A stretch of DNA of 52,416 bases from Pseudomonadota bacterium (GTDB lineage: Bacteria > Myxococcota_A > Polyangia > Haliangiales > Haliangiaceae), in contig JAKSDA010000405.1 of assembly GCA_022360315.1 (NCBI GenBank), positions 1 to 52,416 of the forward strand, written 5' to 3'. Positions 31,238 through 39,806 of this stretch are shown here, piece by piece (within the stretch, counting starts at the first letter, position 1; each line of letters opens with the position of its first letter). A program made the position numbers and the translations under genes. The notes under the pieces are model-generated. The model ran no database searches. It was given only the letters and a program-made list of their open reading frames with translations, and was not told where the DNA came from.

Positions 31238-32416
31238 ATGGTACAGACTGGATTAGAGCGGATCCTGGCCGGTGAGCAAATGCCAGCTCTACATGGCAAA
31301 CGGATCGGTTTATTGGCCAATCACACGGCAGTGGACTCACATTTTCGCCATGCCATCGACCTGTTTGCCAGTGATCCCCACATCGACCTGCGCGTGCTCT
31401 TTGGCCCCGAACACGGTTTGCGCGGCGATGCCCAGGATATGATCGCGGTTGCCTCGGATCGCGATCGGCGCACCGGATTGCCAGTGGTCAGTCTCTACGG
31501 CAGTGATGAGGTCTCGCTGTCTCCGCGCCAGGAGCATCTGGCTGACCTCGATGCAGTGGTGTACGACATTCAGGACGTCGGTGCCCGCTATTACACGTTT
31601 TTGTGGACCATGGTGTTGGCCATGAGAGCCTGCGCCCGGGCCGGAGTGGGCTTTGTGGTTCTCGACCGACCCAATCCGGTGGCTGGCGAGGCCATCGAGG
31701 GCGGCCCGATCGCGCCCGGCTACCAGTCGTTTGTCGGCCTGTGTTCTGTGCCCAATCGCCACGGCATGACCGCGGCAGAGATGGCCCGCTGGGTGTGCGC
31801 GCGCGAATCTCTCGATGTCGACCTGACCGTGGTTGCCATGGCCGGGTGGAAGCGGTCGATGTACTACGAGGACACCGGCCTTGCCTGGGTCATGCCGTCG
31901 CCCAACATGCCCACCCGCGACACTGCGCTGGTCTACCCCGGGATGTGTCTGGTCGAGGGCACCGAACTGTCCGAAGGACGGGGCACGACCCGGCCGTTCG
32001 AGTTGGCCGGTGCGCCGTTTGTGGACAGCGAGGTCCTGGCCGGGTTATTGGAGAAAGAGGAACTGCCCGGCGTGCGCTTTCGGCCTCATACGTTCACACC
32101 CATGTTTCAGAAGCACGCCGGCCGACAGTGTGGTGGGGTGCAGATCCATGTCACCGAACCCAGGCGATTTCGGCCCTACCGCACAGGGGTGGCTTTTTTG
32201 CGCGCCGTGAACCAGCGCTGGCCCGAGGCCTTTGCATGGCGAGAGAGAGCCTACGAATTTGTCGCCGATGTACCGGCCATCGATCTGCTGGCCGGTTCTC
32301 CATCGCTGCGCGGTGGAATCGAATCCGGTGCCACGGTGGATGAACTGGCCGCGGCCTGGACCGAATTCGAGGCCGAATTTGCTGCCGAGCGCGCCGCGTA
32401 TCTGCTCTATCAGTGA
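31238..32416 (+). CDS. namZ: DUF1343 / NamZ-type exo-beta-N-acetylmuramidase
   Basis: 392 residues with DUF1343 motifs: GKRIGLLANHTAVD, LFGPEHGLRGDAQ, VYDIQDVGARYYTF, VLDRPNPVAGE and SPNMPTRDTALVYPG...EGTELSEGRGTTRPFE. The family's characterised member (B. subtilis NamZ) releases terminal MurNAc from peptidoglycan fragments. No signal peptide is seen, so it may act in the cytoplasm on recycled muropeptides. I use ATG 31238, 4 nt after CGGAGA; the longer frame from 31181 overlaps the upstream gene. Followed after 6 nt by nadD. Confidence 0.9.
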   Translation: MVQTGLERILAGEQMPALHGKRIGLLANHTAVDSHFRHAIDLFASDPHIDLRVLFGPEHGLRGDAQDMIAVASDRDRRTGLPVVSLYGSDEVSLSPRQEHLADLDAVVYDIQDVGARYYTFLWTMVLAMRACARAGVGFVVLDRPNPVAGEAIEGGPIAPGYQSFVGLCSVPNRHGMTAAEMARWVCARESLDVDLTVVAMAGWKRSMYYEDTGLAWVMPSPNMPTRDTALVYPGMCLVEGTELSEGRGTTRPFELAGAPFVDSEVLAGLLEKEELPGVRFRPHTFTPMFQKHAGRQCGGVQIHVTEPRRFRPYRTGVAFLRAVNQRWPEAFAWRERAYEFVADVPAIDLLAGSPSLRGGIESGATVDELAAAWTEFEAEFAAERAAYLLYQ

Positions 32417-32422
32417 GGAACT

Positions 32423-33070
32423 GTGCTCCCCCGGTCGCCAGCTGCTCGATCGATCGCGCTCTTTGGCGGCAGCTTCAACCCTCCGCATCTGGCCCATCAA
32501 ATGGTGTGCTTGTACGTACTGGAAACCCAGCCGGTCGAGGCAGTGTGGATGATCCCGACCTATCGCCATCCGTTCGCAAAACATCTGGCCGAGTTTGAGC
32601 ATCGCTACCACATGTGTCAGCTGGCCACCCGGGTATTTGGTTCGCGCGTCGCGGTATCCCGGATCGAGGCCGAACTCGACCAACCGACCAGCCGCACGCT
32701 CGACACTGTACGGGCCCTGATGGCGCGGCATCCGGATAGCCGATTTCGCCTGGTCATCGGCGCTGATGTGCTGGCCGAGGCCGACAAGTGGTATCGCTGG
32801 GACCAGATAGCCAGACTGGCGCCACCGATTGTGGTGGGCCGGTCCGGCTATTCCCGGCAACCCGGCGGTCGGGCAGCCGGGTCGGCGGCGTCGAGCGTTG
32901 GGCAACCAGCCGTCCCCGACGGGTCGCCGGAACGCTCGCCGGCCGCGATTTCGCTGCCGCGTATCTCGTCGACCGAGGTCAGAGAGCGGCTTTCGCGCGG
33001 TCAGAGTGCCGTACCTCTGGTATCGCGGCTGGTAATGGACTATATCGCCGAGCGAGGACTCTATCGGTGA
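32423..33070 (+). CDS. nadD: Nicotinate-nucleotide adenylyltransferase
   Basis: Transfers AMP to nicotinate mononucleotide in NAD synthesis. 215 residues from GTG, with TGAGGA overlapping the preceding stop. The nucleotidyl-transferase motifs are ALFGGSFNPPHLAH (residues ~12-25) and the C-terminal ISSTEVRERL. A ~30-residue Gly/Ala/Ser/Pro insert (about 142-175) sits before the last motif, where family members have a shorter loop. Its TGA overlaps the GTG of the next gene (GTGA). Confidence 0.9.
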   Translation: MLPRSPAARSIALFGGSFNPPHLAHQMVCLYVLETQPVEAVWMIPTYRHPFAKHLAEFEHRYHMCQLATRVFGSRVAVSRIEAELDQPTSRTLDTVRALMARHPDSRFRLVIGADVLAEADKWYRWDQIARLAPPIVVGRSGYSRQPGGRAAGSAASSVGQPAVPDGSPERSPAAISLPRISSTEVRERLSRGQSAVPLVSRLVMDYIAERGLYR

Positions 33071-33987
33071 CTACACGGACTCCCAATACGTTCATCGTCG
33101 GAGCGGGCCCAGTTGCCACCGCTCTGGCCGGGGCGTTGCGCCTGGGCGGCGTTCCGGTGCTGGGCCTGTGGGCCCGCCGGCCGCAAGCCGCGCGCGCCGC
33201 AGGTGCCGTCTCGGGCGTGGCGTCGTACTCGTCTGCGCCGCCTGATCTCTTGCTCGAGGCCGACGTGATCATTCTGGCGGTACGCGATCAGGCCATTGCC
33301 GATGTCGCGTCTGTGCTGGTGAAAACCGGACTGGTCACCCGCCAGCATATCATGCTTCACTGCTCCGGAGCACTGTCCTCGGCCGAGGCGTTTTCCGGCG
33401 TTCGCGACCATATCGGCGGTATCGGAGCCCTGCACCCGCTGCGTGCCATCGCCGATGCTCGCGCGGCCATGCGCGAGCTATCTGGCACCGTGTTCGGCGT
33501 CGAGGGCGACGCGCGCGGAGAAGCCGAAGCGCTCAACCTGGTCCGCGCGATGGGCGGGCGGGCCCTGGCTCTGTCGGGTGATCATATGGTCGTTTATCAC
33601 GCCGCAGCAGCGATCGCGTCCAATTATGCCGTGGCTCTGATGGACGCCGCAGTCACCTTGCTCGGCCAGGTGGGGATCGATGAGAGCGACGCCATCGGAG
33701 CGCTGGTACCGCTGGCGGTGAGCAGCCTGGAAAACCTCGCCGCGAACGGCCTCGCCAATGGCCTCACCGGTCCCATTCGGCGCGGAGACGCCGAAACAGT
33801 CGCCCGGCATGTAGACATTTTGGCCAGCGGCAGCGAGTTGCGTCAGCTCTACCAGACCCTGGGCCGGGCCACTCTTGCCATCGCGCGACGGGTCGAAGGC
33901 GCCGATCAAAACGCACTCGACCAGATCGCTCGCATCCTCGCCAACAGCGCCGAAGAACCGCCGGCCAACAGCGCTACCGGCCAGTGA
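33067..33987 (+). CDS. Rossmann-fold / DUF2520 protein
   Basis: 306 residues from GTG 33067, overlapping nadD's stop by 4 nt. The N-terminal NAD(P)-binding fold starts FIVGAGPVATALAGAL, and ADVIILAVRDQAI is the next strand. The C-terminal DUF2520 helical domain follows (HCSGALSS, GALHPL). It resembles ketopantoate-reductase/pyrroline-reductase-type dehydrogenases of unknown substrate. Linked by overlaps to nadD and closely spaced with the namZ-like gene. Confidence 0.85.
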   Translation: MTTRTPNTFIVGAGPVATALAGALRLGGVPVLGLWARRPQAARAAGAVSGVASYSSAPPDLLLEADVIILAVRDQAIADVASVLVKTGLVTRQHIMLHCSGALSSAEAFSGVRDHIGGIGALHPLRAIADARAAMRELSGTVFGVEGDARGEAEALNLVRAMGGRALALSGDHMVVYHAAAAIASNYAVALMDAAVTLLGQVGIDESDAIGALVPLAVSSLENLAANGLANGLTGPIRRGDAETVARHVDILASGSELRQLYQTLGRATLAIARRVEGADQNALDQIARILANSAEEPPANSATGQ

Positions 33988-34312
33988 CGAGCAGTTGCGC
34001 TCGGTAAAAACTGGTCGCCTGGTCACATACCAGTAGCAACTGGCATCCTGGCCACGTACCAGTAGCAACTGGCGTTCTACTCCCGTACCCCCACCTACGC
34101 CTGTCTACCGATGAGCCAGAAGATTGGCCTACAATCTCGATTTGGTCGCCGAGAAACGCATTTCGTGGTCAATCGGTCGTTGAATCCGATGCGGTTCGTG
34201 GCCTACGATAATGGCGCGTATGCGTTGTACCATTGCTGGCTTGTACGAGTGGATGCAAGATCCTGGATTGTCGAAATTTTGGCCTCGTGCAAATCCAACG
34301 AAAAGGAATGCA
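33988..34312. other. Intergenic interval with a 29-bp direct repeat
   Basis: 325 nt between the DUF2520 gene and the next exported protein. It contains two tandem 29-bp copies (34018-34046 and 34047-34075) sharing a CCAGTAGCAACTGGC core, itself able to fold as CCAGT/ACTGG. No gene is supported; the frame from 34211 is an upstream extension of the next gene lacking a ribosome binding site. Confidence 0.5.
34018..34075 (+). repeat. Two tandem 29-bp repeats
   Basis: Copies 34018-34046 and 34047-34075 differ at three positions. Each contains CCAGTAGCAACTGGC, an imperfect palindrome. There are only two units, with no spacer, so this is not a CRISPR array. A further ACTGGTCGCCTGGTCAC just upstream looks like a decayed edge. 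Confidence 0.85.
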
Positions 34313-34846
34313 ATGACTCAAAAGGTCCTTCGCCTGCTATTAGCTTCTGCCGCAATGCCTCTTTTGCTGGCCACTGCGGGGCACGCATCGGCCGGCAAAA
34401 CGCCGTTCGACGGCAAAATAGTCACTTCGCACAAGCGAATCCCGACCACCGCCAAGAGCAAAAAAGCCTACTTCTCCAAGCTGCGCAAACAGAAGCGCAT
34501 CCAGTTTCAAGAGAATAAGGAGACCAAACAGTGGAAGATCTATTATGCGGCTTTCTTCAGAAAGCCACTCAATGATCTGGAAGTGACTATCAAGCTCTAC
34601 GACGTCACCGACAAGAAGCGCCATCTCAAGGTCTCGTACGAGACCTTTCTGTCCAGCCGCGGCCAGGAAAATCTCATTTCACATATCAAACTGGACCGCG
34701 AACAATTTGGCGTGAACCGCGAGATCTGGATGGTGATCGAAAATCGCGGCCGCAAGCTGGCCGATGGCAAGTTCAAGATCGTGGGCGAGGCCGAGAAATA
34801 CAAAGGCGTCGTGGAATTCACCGAAGAAGAAGCCAACGGTCCCTAG
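34313..34846 (+). CDS. Small exported protein of unknown function
   Basis: 177 residues from ATG 34313, 5 nt after AAAAGGA. Signal peptide LLLASAAMPLLLATAGHASA. The mature part is very Lys-rich with beta-strand segments (KIYYAAFFRKPLNDLEVTIK, NREIWMVIENRGRKLADGKF), suggesting an immunoglobulin-like or OB-like beta domain. Family not recognised. A hairpin follows the stop directly. Confidence 0.7.
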   Translation: MTQKVLRLLLASAAMPLLLATAGHASAGKTPFDGKIVTSHKRIPTTAKSKKAYFSKLRKQKRIQFQENKETKQWKIYYAAFFRKPLNDLEVTIKLYDVTDKKRHLKVSYETFLSSRGQENLISHIKLDREQFGVNREIWMVIENRGRKLADGKFKIVGEAEKYKGVVEFTEEEANGP

Positions 34847-35183
34847 CTTCCCGAATGCTGCTAGCCGATCAGGCGTTCGGGAACGTCCTACCATGGCGAC
34901 CCGACAACGCTTGCTTGCCGGTGGCGGGCCAGAGCGTTGATCTCCAGTAGGAAATACGGTACCACCGGCGGTCGTGGGCAATCGAAAACTGCGGAGCCGC
35001 GGCGCTGCGCTTCGTTCCGAGACAGCCGGCCGATCGAATAGCCGGCCTCCTGGCTATACGGGGAAACGCGCCTCCCCGAACGGCCGCAGCGCCGCTCTGC
35101 TGGCTCGGTCTCACCTCCCGTTTCGGGACATGGGAGCACGTTTGGTTCGAGTCGAGACTCCGACGCGCTGGAGAACAGATCAC
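34847..35183. other. Structured intergenic region
   Basis: 337 nt. It begins with the TTCCCGAATGC / GCGTTCGGGAA hairpin (34848-34858 with 34873-34883). Further on, a perfect 11-bp inverted repeat GCGGCGCTGCG (34999-35009) / CGCAGCGCCGC (35085-35095) encloses a CGGGG/CCCCG hairpin (35059-35063 with 35074-35078) and two GCCGGCC boxes. No gene is supported. Confidence 0.55.
34848..34883 (+). terminator. TTCCCGAA-type hairpin after the 34313 gene
   Basis: An 11-bp stem with one G-T pair starts 2 nt past the TAG stop. The left arm continues into GCTGCTAG, the same word that adjoins the hairpins near 134 and 26773. It lacks a U-run. Confidence 0.55.
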
Positions 35184-35753
35184 ATGATTCGCAGATGGTT
35201 CGTAATTATGTCGGCATGCATCGCGCTCATCTCATGCAAAGGGGAGACCAAGGTGCAGGAGGACCCGCAATTGGTTCGCCAACTGGATGATTGCCACAAG
35301 AGTCGAATGGAAAAGGACAAATATATCACGCAACTCAAGGAGCGTCTGGCCGATTACGAACTCGGACAAGCCAATAGCGAGATGATTGTGACCATTGAGG
35401 GCAATGCGATCACGTTGAAAGGCAAGGGGGGGGCGCCCGCGCCGAGCGGCTCGCGGGCACCGAAGCAAGAGCACATACGCTCGTTTATCAAGCAGGTTCA
35501 GAACGCGCGCGGCTTGATGCAGCGCTGTTACCAGAATGCGCTCAAGAAAGACGACAACCTGCAGGTACGGCCAGTGACCATGAATATCGAGATCCGATTT
35601 ACTGCCACTGGCAAGGTCGGCAAGGCTGCCTTCAAACCGCGCATCAGCAACTCGTTCAGCCAGTGTATGAGTGCGGTTGCTACCAGGTGGAAAGTACCGG
35701 GTGCTCCGACCGGCGTTGTGTTTCGGCAACCCATCACATTGTCTCCGGAGTAG
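35184..35753 (+). CDS. Lipoprotein with AgmX/PglI-type C-terminal domain
   Basis: 189 residues from ATG 35184 with GGAGA upstream. Lipoprotein signal VIMSACIALISC. A short coiled coil (QLDDCHKSRMEKDKYITQLKE) is followed by the ~95-residue C-terminal domain typical of myxobacterial AgmX/PglI and TonB-like proteins: GLMQRCYQNALKKDDNLQ, then MNIEIRFTATGKVGKAAF, SFSQCMSAVATRWKVP and QPITL. The two domain cysteines (CYQ and QCM) are conserved in this family. Likely an envelope partner protein of gliding or transport assemblies; the role is not defined. Confidence 0.8.
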   Translation: MIRRWFVIMSACIALISCKGETKVQEDPQLVRQLDDCHKSRMEKDKYITQLKERLADYELGQANSEMIVTIEGNAITLKGKGGAPAPSGSRAPKQEHIRSFIKQVQNARGLMQRCYQNALKKDDNLQVRPVTMNIEIRFTATGKVGKAAFKPRISNSFSQCMSAVATRWKVPGAPTGVVFRQPITLSPE

Positions 35754-36164
35754 GCGATCGAGATGCCGGGTGGCCTTGCCGGGACATTTGCCGTGAAGAC
35801 GGATTGACGAGATCGTATTGCCGCGTCGAGTCCGATCTCCCGTTTGCCTCGCCGGGCCGCAAATCTAGCCTGAATGGTTTCTCCCGGCACTGCCGGCGCT
35901 GCTGGCTGCCGGCAAGGACCGGCGATTCGGGCAGCCGCGCGGCGTGGTCGTGCGGAGCGGGCTGACGGCGAGGACGTATTATCAAAGGGTTCCGCCACAC
36001 CGCGGCCGGGATCTGCCCTGTGCAGCGGACAGCGGGGCTGGCGGTGGCGCGCCGTGGAGCGGCTGCTTTCTCCCGTGATCTCGGCCACCGCGGGCAGCTA
36101 CCGGGCATGATCTTGAGGTAGAATTACCTGTGCCGCCCTCGCAAACGTGCCTGGTGGGACGGGG
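35754..36164. other. Non-coding interval
   Basis: About 410 nt without a supported gene. Open frames in several registers are short and motif-free. A GTG at 36147 would extend the next protein by six residues. Confidence 0.45.
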
Positions 36165-38957
36165 ATGAAGCCCAAACGATTGATCAAGGAGCTGCAAAAA
36201 CAGCTTCGCAAGGATAAAGACAACCTAGTTGTCAGGCTCAAGCTCGCTGCTGCCTACCGGGAGATCGGCCGATATCAGGACGCTATTGAGCTCTATCACA
36301 GTGTGGCGCACAGCTATCGCGACAGCGGTCGGCTGGCCCAGGCCATTGCGGTATGCCGCAGCGTGCTCGAGTTCGAGCCCGGCCAGGCCGAAACCGTGAA
36401 GCTTCTGGCCGAGCTCGACCGCGCCCAGCGGTCTGACGGCGGATCCAGAGCGGTTAAAGCTCCGCACAAGGGTGAGCTGTCCGAGCGGCACAAATGGGTC
36501 CCCAGTCTGGCTGACCCGGCGACGCCCAGGTCCGCGATGAACAATCCCAGCGGCCCCCACAACGCTGCGCGAGGCAAGTCTCGGGGCAGTGCGGTGGCCA
36601 AATATGGCCGTGGGGTCAGGCGCCGTCGGGCCAAGACCCGTTCGAATCAGAGTCATCAGGATTACCCTGCCTCCGAGCCGAGTCCAACTCCGCTACCTGC
36701 GCCGCTCGCTCCACACGAAGCCGATGAAGAGAACAGTGTAGTCGAAAGCGAGATCTCGCGTTATCCGCTGCAGATCGATCACGCGTCGATCGGTTCGCTG
36801 CCCCGACTATCATTGCCCGACGATCTGGAGCCGGTGGACGACGATCTACTGCCCACGGAGGAGCACCATTCGATCGGCGAGCCTGCCGGCGATGCGGGCG
36901 ACACCGGTCACTCTGAACCACAGCCACCAGCGCTGGGGAAAAACCAGGGCCCGAGGGCGTCGTATGTGGATAACCAGGCCTATCTGGACGACGAGCCCAC
37001 TGAACTGGCCAGTCGGGAAACCATACGACGGATCACGGCGGAGCGGATTCCCATCCAGCGAGCTCATTCCGAGGATGACACCGATGTGAAGCGGTCGACC
37101 ACGCCGCTTTCGCTTCCCCGTGCCGACCAGCCGGTTGTCGCGACAGTCGACGACGAATCGGTGCAGACCGGGCGGCATGCGCGCCCGGGTGTTTCGTCTC
37201 GACTGGGTGCGGCATCTTCTGGGCGATCGCGTGATTCGTCGACCCAGGTGGGCATGGCGCCTGCGCAGACATTGCACGAGTCCGGTGGTTCACCGCATCG
37301 CACCGTTTCTGGTCCGGTTTCGGATCCTGCCTCGGGACGGGTTTCCAGACGCCACGGGCCGTCGCTTGCTCCTGGACAGGTGGCGACCCGACTCGGCCTG
37401 GGATTCCCCCGGGCCTCCCAGGAGGATTCATCGTCGTCCACCAAGCACATCGAGCCATCGGTTGGATTGGCGGATGCCGATCCTGGACAGGCCGGGGCTA
37501 GCCATACTGAGCTCGACAATTCGCAGCGCGATCGTCCCGGCGAGCGAGCGTTGCACGGCACGCAATACGATACCGAGAATACGCCGGTGGAGACGCCGTC
37601 ACCGCCGCCATTGATGGAAGGCGAGGAGCTGCCCGATGCAGCTCAGGCTGCGTCCAATGTCGGTTCTGCAGCGGTAACGGCGGCCATCCGGGACCAACCC
37701 ACGGCGCAGGCTCCGGCCGCGCTGTCGTCGTCATCGGCTGGCCTGGCGCGGGTATTCCGCTCGGCGTCTCCGCAGTGGAACGACGAACCCACCAGCAGGC
37801 ACGCCCGGTTGCGGCGAAAGCAGGGCGAGGTCGATGTCGAGGAGGCCGAGCCCTTGCCGCCGCATCCGCCGAGTGGTTCCGAAGCAACGTCGAGACAAGA
37901 GCCCCTGACCGATCCGGTGCCCAATCTGCAGTCCCGGCCTGCTCCTCCGGCGGGTAAATCGATGATTCGGACCGACAGTCGGTATGAAGAGGAGGAGCAC
38001 ACCGAGATCGATGTCAGTGTCACGGCTGGCCGGCCGCGGCCCGACGGCCTGCCTCGGGTCATTCACGATGATATGAAACTGGGCGATGCGTTTCATGTCG
38101 ACCTGATCGGCGAGGGTGATCCACTGGATGAGGTGAGTGCGCCGCTGTCGATTTTTTCCAGCCTACCGCCCGAGGCGGTCAACGATCTGGCCGAGCGGAT
38201 GAAGCTGCGCCATTTCGAGGCCAACGAGTTGATCGTGTGCGAAGGAGATCCATCCGAGGCTTGTTATGTATTGGTCTCGGGCGAGGTTGCTGTATTGCGG
38301 TCTGATGCGACTGGTGCAGAGCCGGTCGAGGTCATGCGTTTGGGCGACGGTGCGCTGTTTGGCGAGTTTGCGCTCCTGGCCAATCGGCGGCGTGGAGCCA
38401 CGATTCGCGCGGTGGAGGCGTGCCACGTCTACGAGATTCCGCGTCGTCTATTGCGAGAGTTGGCCGCGTCGTATCCCGAGGTGGGTCCGTTGCTCGAGCG
38501 GATCTACCGTGCGCGTCTATTGGCGAGCATGGTCAACACCGTGCCATTTTTGCGCAATTTGTCCGACGCCTATCTGGACCAGTTGCGCTATCGGTTCGAG
38601 ACCGTGCACTGTGAGACCGGTCATTCCATCATGCGCGAGGGCAGCCGCAGTGGTGGTTTTTACCTGATCGTTCTCGGCTCGGTCGATATCACCCGGCGGG
38701 TATCGGACAAGCGATCGGCCTTACTGGCCACGCTCGACGAAGGGGCATATTTTGGCGACATGGCTCTATCCAGCGGTGAAGTGGCCAATGTATCGGTGAG
38801 AGCGGCCGGGCCCACCGAGTTGATCATGCTTTCACCCGAGGATTTTTACCAAGTCATCGAGAGGAATCAGGGCTTGTGGGATCGCATTCGCGAGCGCGGC
38901 CAGAGGCCCACGCTCGAGAACAACCAGCTTCTCACCGGAGAGACCTACCTGACTTGA
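36165..38957 (+). CDS. TPR / disordered / double cyclic-nucleotide-binding-domain protein
   Basis: 930 residues. Residues ~1-85 form TPR-like helical pairs (NLVVRLKLAAAYREIGRYQDA, SGRLAQAIAVCRSVLEF). About 90-650 is low-complexity, Pro/Ser/Asp/Arg-rich and probably disordered, with acidic short motifs such as EEEEHTEID. Two CRP-type cyclic-nucleotide-binding domains follow at about 660-775 (LIVCEGDPSEACYVLVSGEV, GDGALFGEFALLANRRRGAT) and 790-905 (IMREGSRSGGFYLIVLGSVD, EGAYFGDMALSSG). The GEFALL and GDMALS turns are phosphate-cassette positions, and neither is a standard R-A-A cassette, so cAMP/cGMP binding is uncertain. No DNA-binding helix is seen. ATG 36165 gives the MKPKRLIKELQKQL start. 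Confidence 0.8.
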   Translation: MKPKRLIKELQKQLRKDKDNLVVRLKLAAAYREIGRYQDAIELYHSVAHSYRDSGRLAQAIAVCRSVLEFEPGQAETVKLLAELDRAQRSDGGSRAVKAPHKGELSERHKWVPSLADPATPRSAMNNPSGPHNAARGKSRGSAVAKYGRGVRRRRAKTRSNQSHQDYPASEPSPTPLPAPLAPHEADEENSVVESEISRYPLQIDHASIGSLPRLSLPDDLEPVDDDLLPTEEHHSIGEPAGDAGDTGHSEPQPPALGKNQGPRASYVDNQAYLDDEPTELASRETIRRITAERIPIQRAHSEDDTDVKRSTTPLSLPRADQPVVATVDDESVQTGRHARPGVSSRLGAASSGRSRDSSTQVGMAPAQTLHESGGSPHRTVSGPVSDPASGRVSRRHGPSLAPGQVATRLGLGFPRASQEDSSSSTKHIEPSVGLADADPGQAGASHTELDNSQRDRPGERALHGTQYDTENTPVETPSPPPLMEGEELPDAAQAASNVGSAAVTAAIRDQPTAQAPAALSSSSAGLARVFRSASPQWNDEPTSRHARLRRKQGEVDVEEAEPLPPHPPSGSEATSRQEPLTDPVPNLQSRPAPPAGKSMIRTDSRYEEEEHTEIDVSVTAGRPRPDGLPRVIHDDMKLGDAFHVDLIGEGDPLDEVSAPLSIFSSLPPEAVNDLAERMKLRHFEANELIVCEGDPSEACYVLVSGEVAVLRSDATGAEPVEVMRLGDGALFGEFALLANRRRGATIRAVEACHVYEIPRRLLRELAASYPEVGPLLERIYRARLLASMVNTVPFLRNLSDAYLDQLRYRFETVHCETGHSIMREGSRSGGFYLIVLGSVDITRRVSDKRSALLATLDEGAYFGDMALSSGEVANVSVRAAGPTELIMLSPEDFYQVIERNQGLWDRIRERGQRPTLENNQLLTGETYLT

Positions 38958-39050
38958 AAGCGCAGCCCGTGCGGGGCCTGTGCCCTTCAGACTCCACGCC
39001 TCGCGCACCCACTGACGGCGCGCCTCGTCGCTCTGGCTCGGTCTGAGGTT

Positions 39051-39079
39051 TTGGACCGGCTCTAACTATGCTGTGATAT
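39051..39079 (+). promoter_or_regulatory. Sigma-70-like promoter for the 39114 gene
   Basis: TTGGAC (39051-39056), a 17-nt spacer, then TGATAT (39074-39079), 34 nt before the ATG. Found by eye; the expected start of transcription is near 39086. Confidence 0.45.
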
Positions 39080-39113
39080 ATTCGGCATCCGATCATCAAT
39101 CTGCGGGGGTTCC

Positions 39114-39584
39114 ATGGCATTTCGCAATCTCACGGCCGAGACCATGGCCACTATTTCGGAGCGTTGGCTCGATCCCGAGCGCGATCGAGATGTTCTGGCC
39201 AAGCTGTCGATAGTCGCGCCGCTTTTGCCGCTCATTGAAGAGCGCCACCAGGCGCTCATCCACGGGCAACACATTGTTGCAGCCATGAAGGCCGAGATCG
39301 GAACGGTTCGGACCCGGCAACAAACGCTTGATGCAAAGCACGATCGCAAGATTCGAGGTACTCATTATATGCTCACCGGGCTGGCTGAGCTGGCTGATGA
39401 TGCCGACCAGGCCGCGGCTTTTCTCGACCTGCGCGACCGCTTGTTGCCCGAAGGACGCAGTGCCACTGGCCGGTCGTACGTTGTTGACCAGGCAGGCGAT
39501 GCATTGCGGCTGCCCGGCCGTCTCGACAAAGACGATCGCAAACAGCTCGATGATGTGCCAACGCCATGGGTCGGCGCGAGCTGA
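39114..39584 (+). CDS. Small cytoplasmic protein of unknown function, possibly C-terminally truncated
   Basis: 156 residues, mostly helical, with an N-terminal WLDPERDRDVLAKLSIVAPLLP segment and no signal or membrane helix. I do not recognise the family. The last codons fall in the first unit of a 42-bp tandem repeat. In the +1 frame the repeat reads as ADLLETSLAAGLER-type 14-residue units until 39711, so a frameshift may have shortened an originally longer protein. A plausible sigma-70 promoter lies upstream. Confidence 0.6.
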   Translation: MAFRNLTAETMATISERWLDPERDRDVLAKLSIVAPLLPLIEERHQALIHGQHIVAAMKAEIGTVRTRQQTLDAKHDRKIRGTHYMLTGLAELADDADQAAAFLDLRDRLLPEGRSATGRSYVVDQAGDALRLPGRLDKDDRKQLDDVPTPWVGAS

Positions 39585-39674
39585 CTTGCTCGAGACCAGT
39601 CTTGCGGCCGGGTTGGAGCGAGCTGACTCGCTCGAGACCAGTCTTGCGGCCGGGTTGGAGCGAGCTGACTCGCG
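39576..39674 (+). repeat. 42-bp tandem repeats (2 full + 1 partial)
   Basis: Units 39576-39617 and 39618-39659 differ by one base; a third begins at 39660 and decays after ~15 nt. 42 is a multiple of 3, so each unit equals 14 codons in the frame that continues past the 39114 gene's stop. Consistent with repeat expansion at the 3' end of a gene. Confidence 0.85.
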
Positions 39675-39806
39675 CCAGATGGATATTGACGCCGGGTCGC
39701 GCCGGAGTTGACTTGCAGCGCATCCGTCAGCTGGCGGCAAAACAGCCCACACGCAGAGAGCCACCGGTGACAGCACAACTCACCAGACGTGCTATGGTTG
39801 GAACCT

